Notes under the pieces: generated by a model
Told to the model about the DNA's origin: nothing
Database searches by the model: none
Seen by the model: only the letters and a program-made list of their open reading frames with translations
Shown: in pieces, positions 5,774 through 6,046 of the stretch
How the letters are laid out: every line of letters begins with the position of its first letter
How positions within the stretch are numbered: the first letter of the stretch is position 1
Program-made: the position numbers and the translations under genes
Assembly (NCBI GenBank): GCA_946630765.1
Contig: CAMOZF010000117.1
Location: forward strand, 1 to 6,046
Length of the DNA stretch: 6,046 nucleotides
Direction of reading: 5' to 3'
Source of the DNA: an uncultured Lachnospiraceae bacterium
Lineage (GTDB): Bacteria > Bacillota_A > Clostridia > Lachnospirales > Lachnospiraceae

Positions 5774-6046
5774 TTATACGTAGGCCCGAAGGAATTCAAT
5801 CGTTGTCCCGATGACTTCCTTCGTCCAGAAATACTGTCCGTGGTTGGCGCCCTGTACCTTCCAGAATTCCGCGCGTTTACCGCAGGAACGGAGCTTGTTG
5901 TACATGATCAGGCTCTGTTCGAAAGGCACAGTCACGTCCCGGTCCCCGTGCATCAGCAGGAATGGCGGATATTCATTCTCCTCATGAATATAACTCACCG
6001 GGCTGATAAGATCAGCCGCATCCGCGCGCTTTGCGCCTTCTTCGCC
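5774..6046 (-). CDS. Alpha/beta-hydrolase, C-terminal part (runs off right edge)
   Basis: The last 90 residues of an alpha/beta-hydrolase that begins beyond the right edge; the reading frame is open up to the window end. The visible part has PPFLLMHGDRDVTVP (fragment residues 27-41), with the likely catalytic acid in the HGDxDxxVP motif (Asp37 of the fragment), and VQGANHG (64-70), with the catalytic His69. A short amphipathic tail ends in FLRAYV. This arrangement is typical of the BD-FAE/prolyl-oligopeptidase-like esterases that often act on acetylated or feruloylated sugars. The nucleophile region is outside the window and cannot be checked. A GTG at 5998 is in frame but is internal, not a start, because the hydrolase core clearly continues upstream of it. 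A strong hairpin terminator follows the TAA stop, so this gene ends its own transcription unit and is not simply co-transcribed with the esterases to its left. Confidence 0.82.
   Translation of the reverse strand, partial: GEEGAKRADAADLISPVSYIHEENEYPPFLLMHGDRDVTVPFEQSLIMYNKLRSCGKRAEFWKVQGANHGQYFWTKEVIGTTIEFLRAYV

Noticed and set aside
5774..5998. A stand-alone 74-residue protein starting at the GTG at 5998
   Set aside because: The reading frame and hydrolase-like sequence continue upstream to the window edge, so the GTG is an internal Val codon of a larger gene.

Overview
This window reads like accessory, carbohydrate-related DNA from a moderately GC-rich Gram-positive anaerobe, probably a gut or rumen clostridium of the Lachnospiraceae or a related group. 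This is inferred from the strong purine-rich ribosome binding sites, the tight gene spacing, the balanced-to-GC-rich composition and the style of the hydrolase families. No 16S, tRNA or other marker gene is present, so the taxonomic call is tentative.

Every gene I can support lies on the minus strand, so the window should be read from right to left. At the right edge (5774-6046) is the C-terminal end of an alpha/beta-hydrolase whose start lies outside the window. It is followed directly by a very long hairpin (5708-5771) that should terminate its transcript. A 157-base gap (5617-5773) then holds this hairpin, a perfect TATAAT box at 5648-5653 and a strong ribosome binding site. A new transcription unit appears to begin there.

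That unit runs to the left edge: a CE1/esterase-D-like hydrolase (4807-5616), a class C beta-lactamase-fold serine hydrolase (3281-4786), a PHB-depolymerase-like alpha/beta-hydrolase (2037-3260), a short hydrolase remnant lacking its nucleophile region (1538-2020), a CE2-like SGNH/GDSL esterase (412-1524), and the N-terminal 108 residues of a NIF3-family metal-binding protein (1-324). The first five genes are separated by only 13 to 20 bases. The gap before the NIF3 gene is 87 bases.

The striking feature is functional monotony. Five consecutive genes, plus the one upstream of the terminator, encode or derive from ester/amide hydrolases of three unrelated folds. None shows a signal peptide where its N-terminus is visible, and no glycoside hydrolase, transporter or regulator lies between them. 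The simplest inference is a cytoplasmic de-esterification operon that strips acyl groups (acetyl, feruloyl or similar) from imported oligosaccharides or plant metabolites. The substrate cannot be read from the sequence. The main oddities are the gutted hydrolase at 1538-2020, a Cys at the position where many SGNH enzymes carry the triad Asp in the CE2-like protein, and the roughly 30-bp terminator-like hairpin. I see no RNA genes, insertion sequences, CRISPR arrays or attachment sites.
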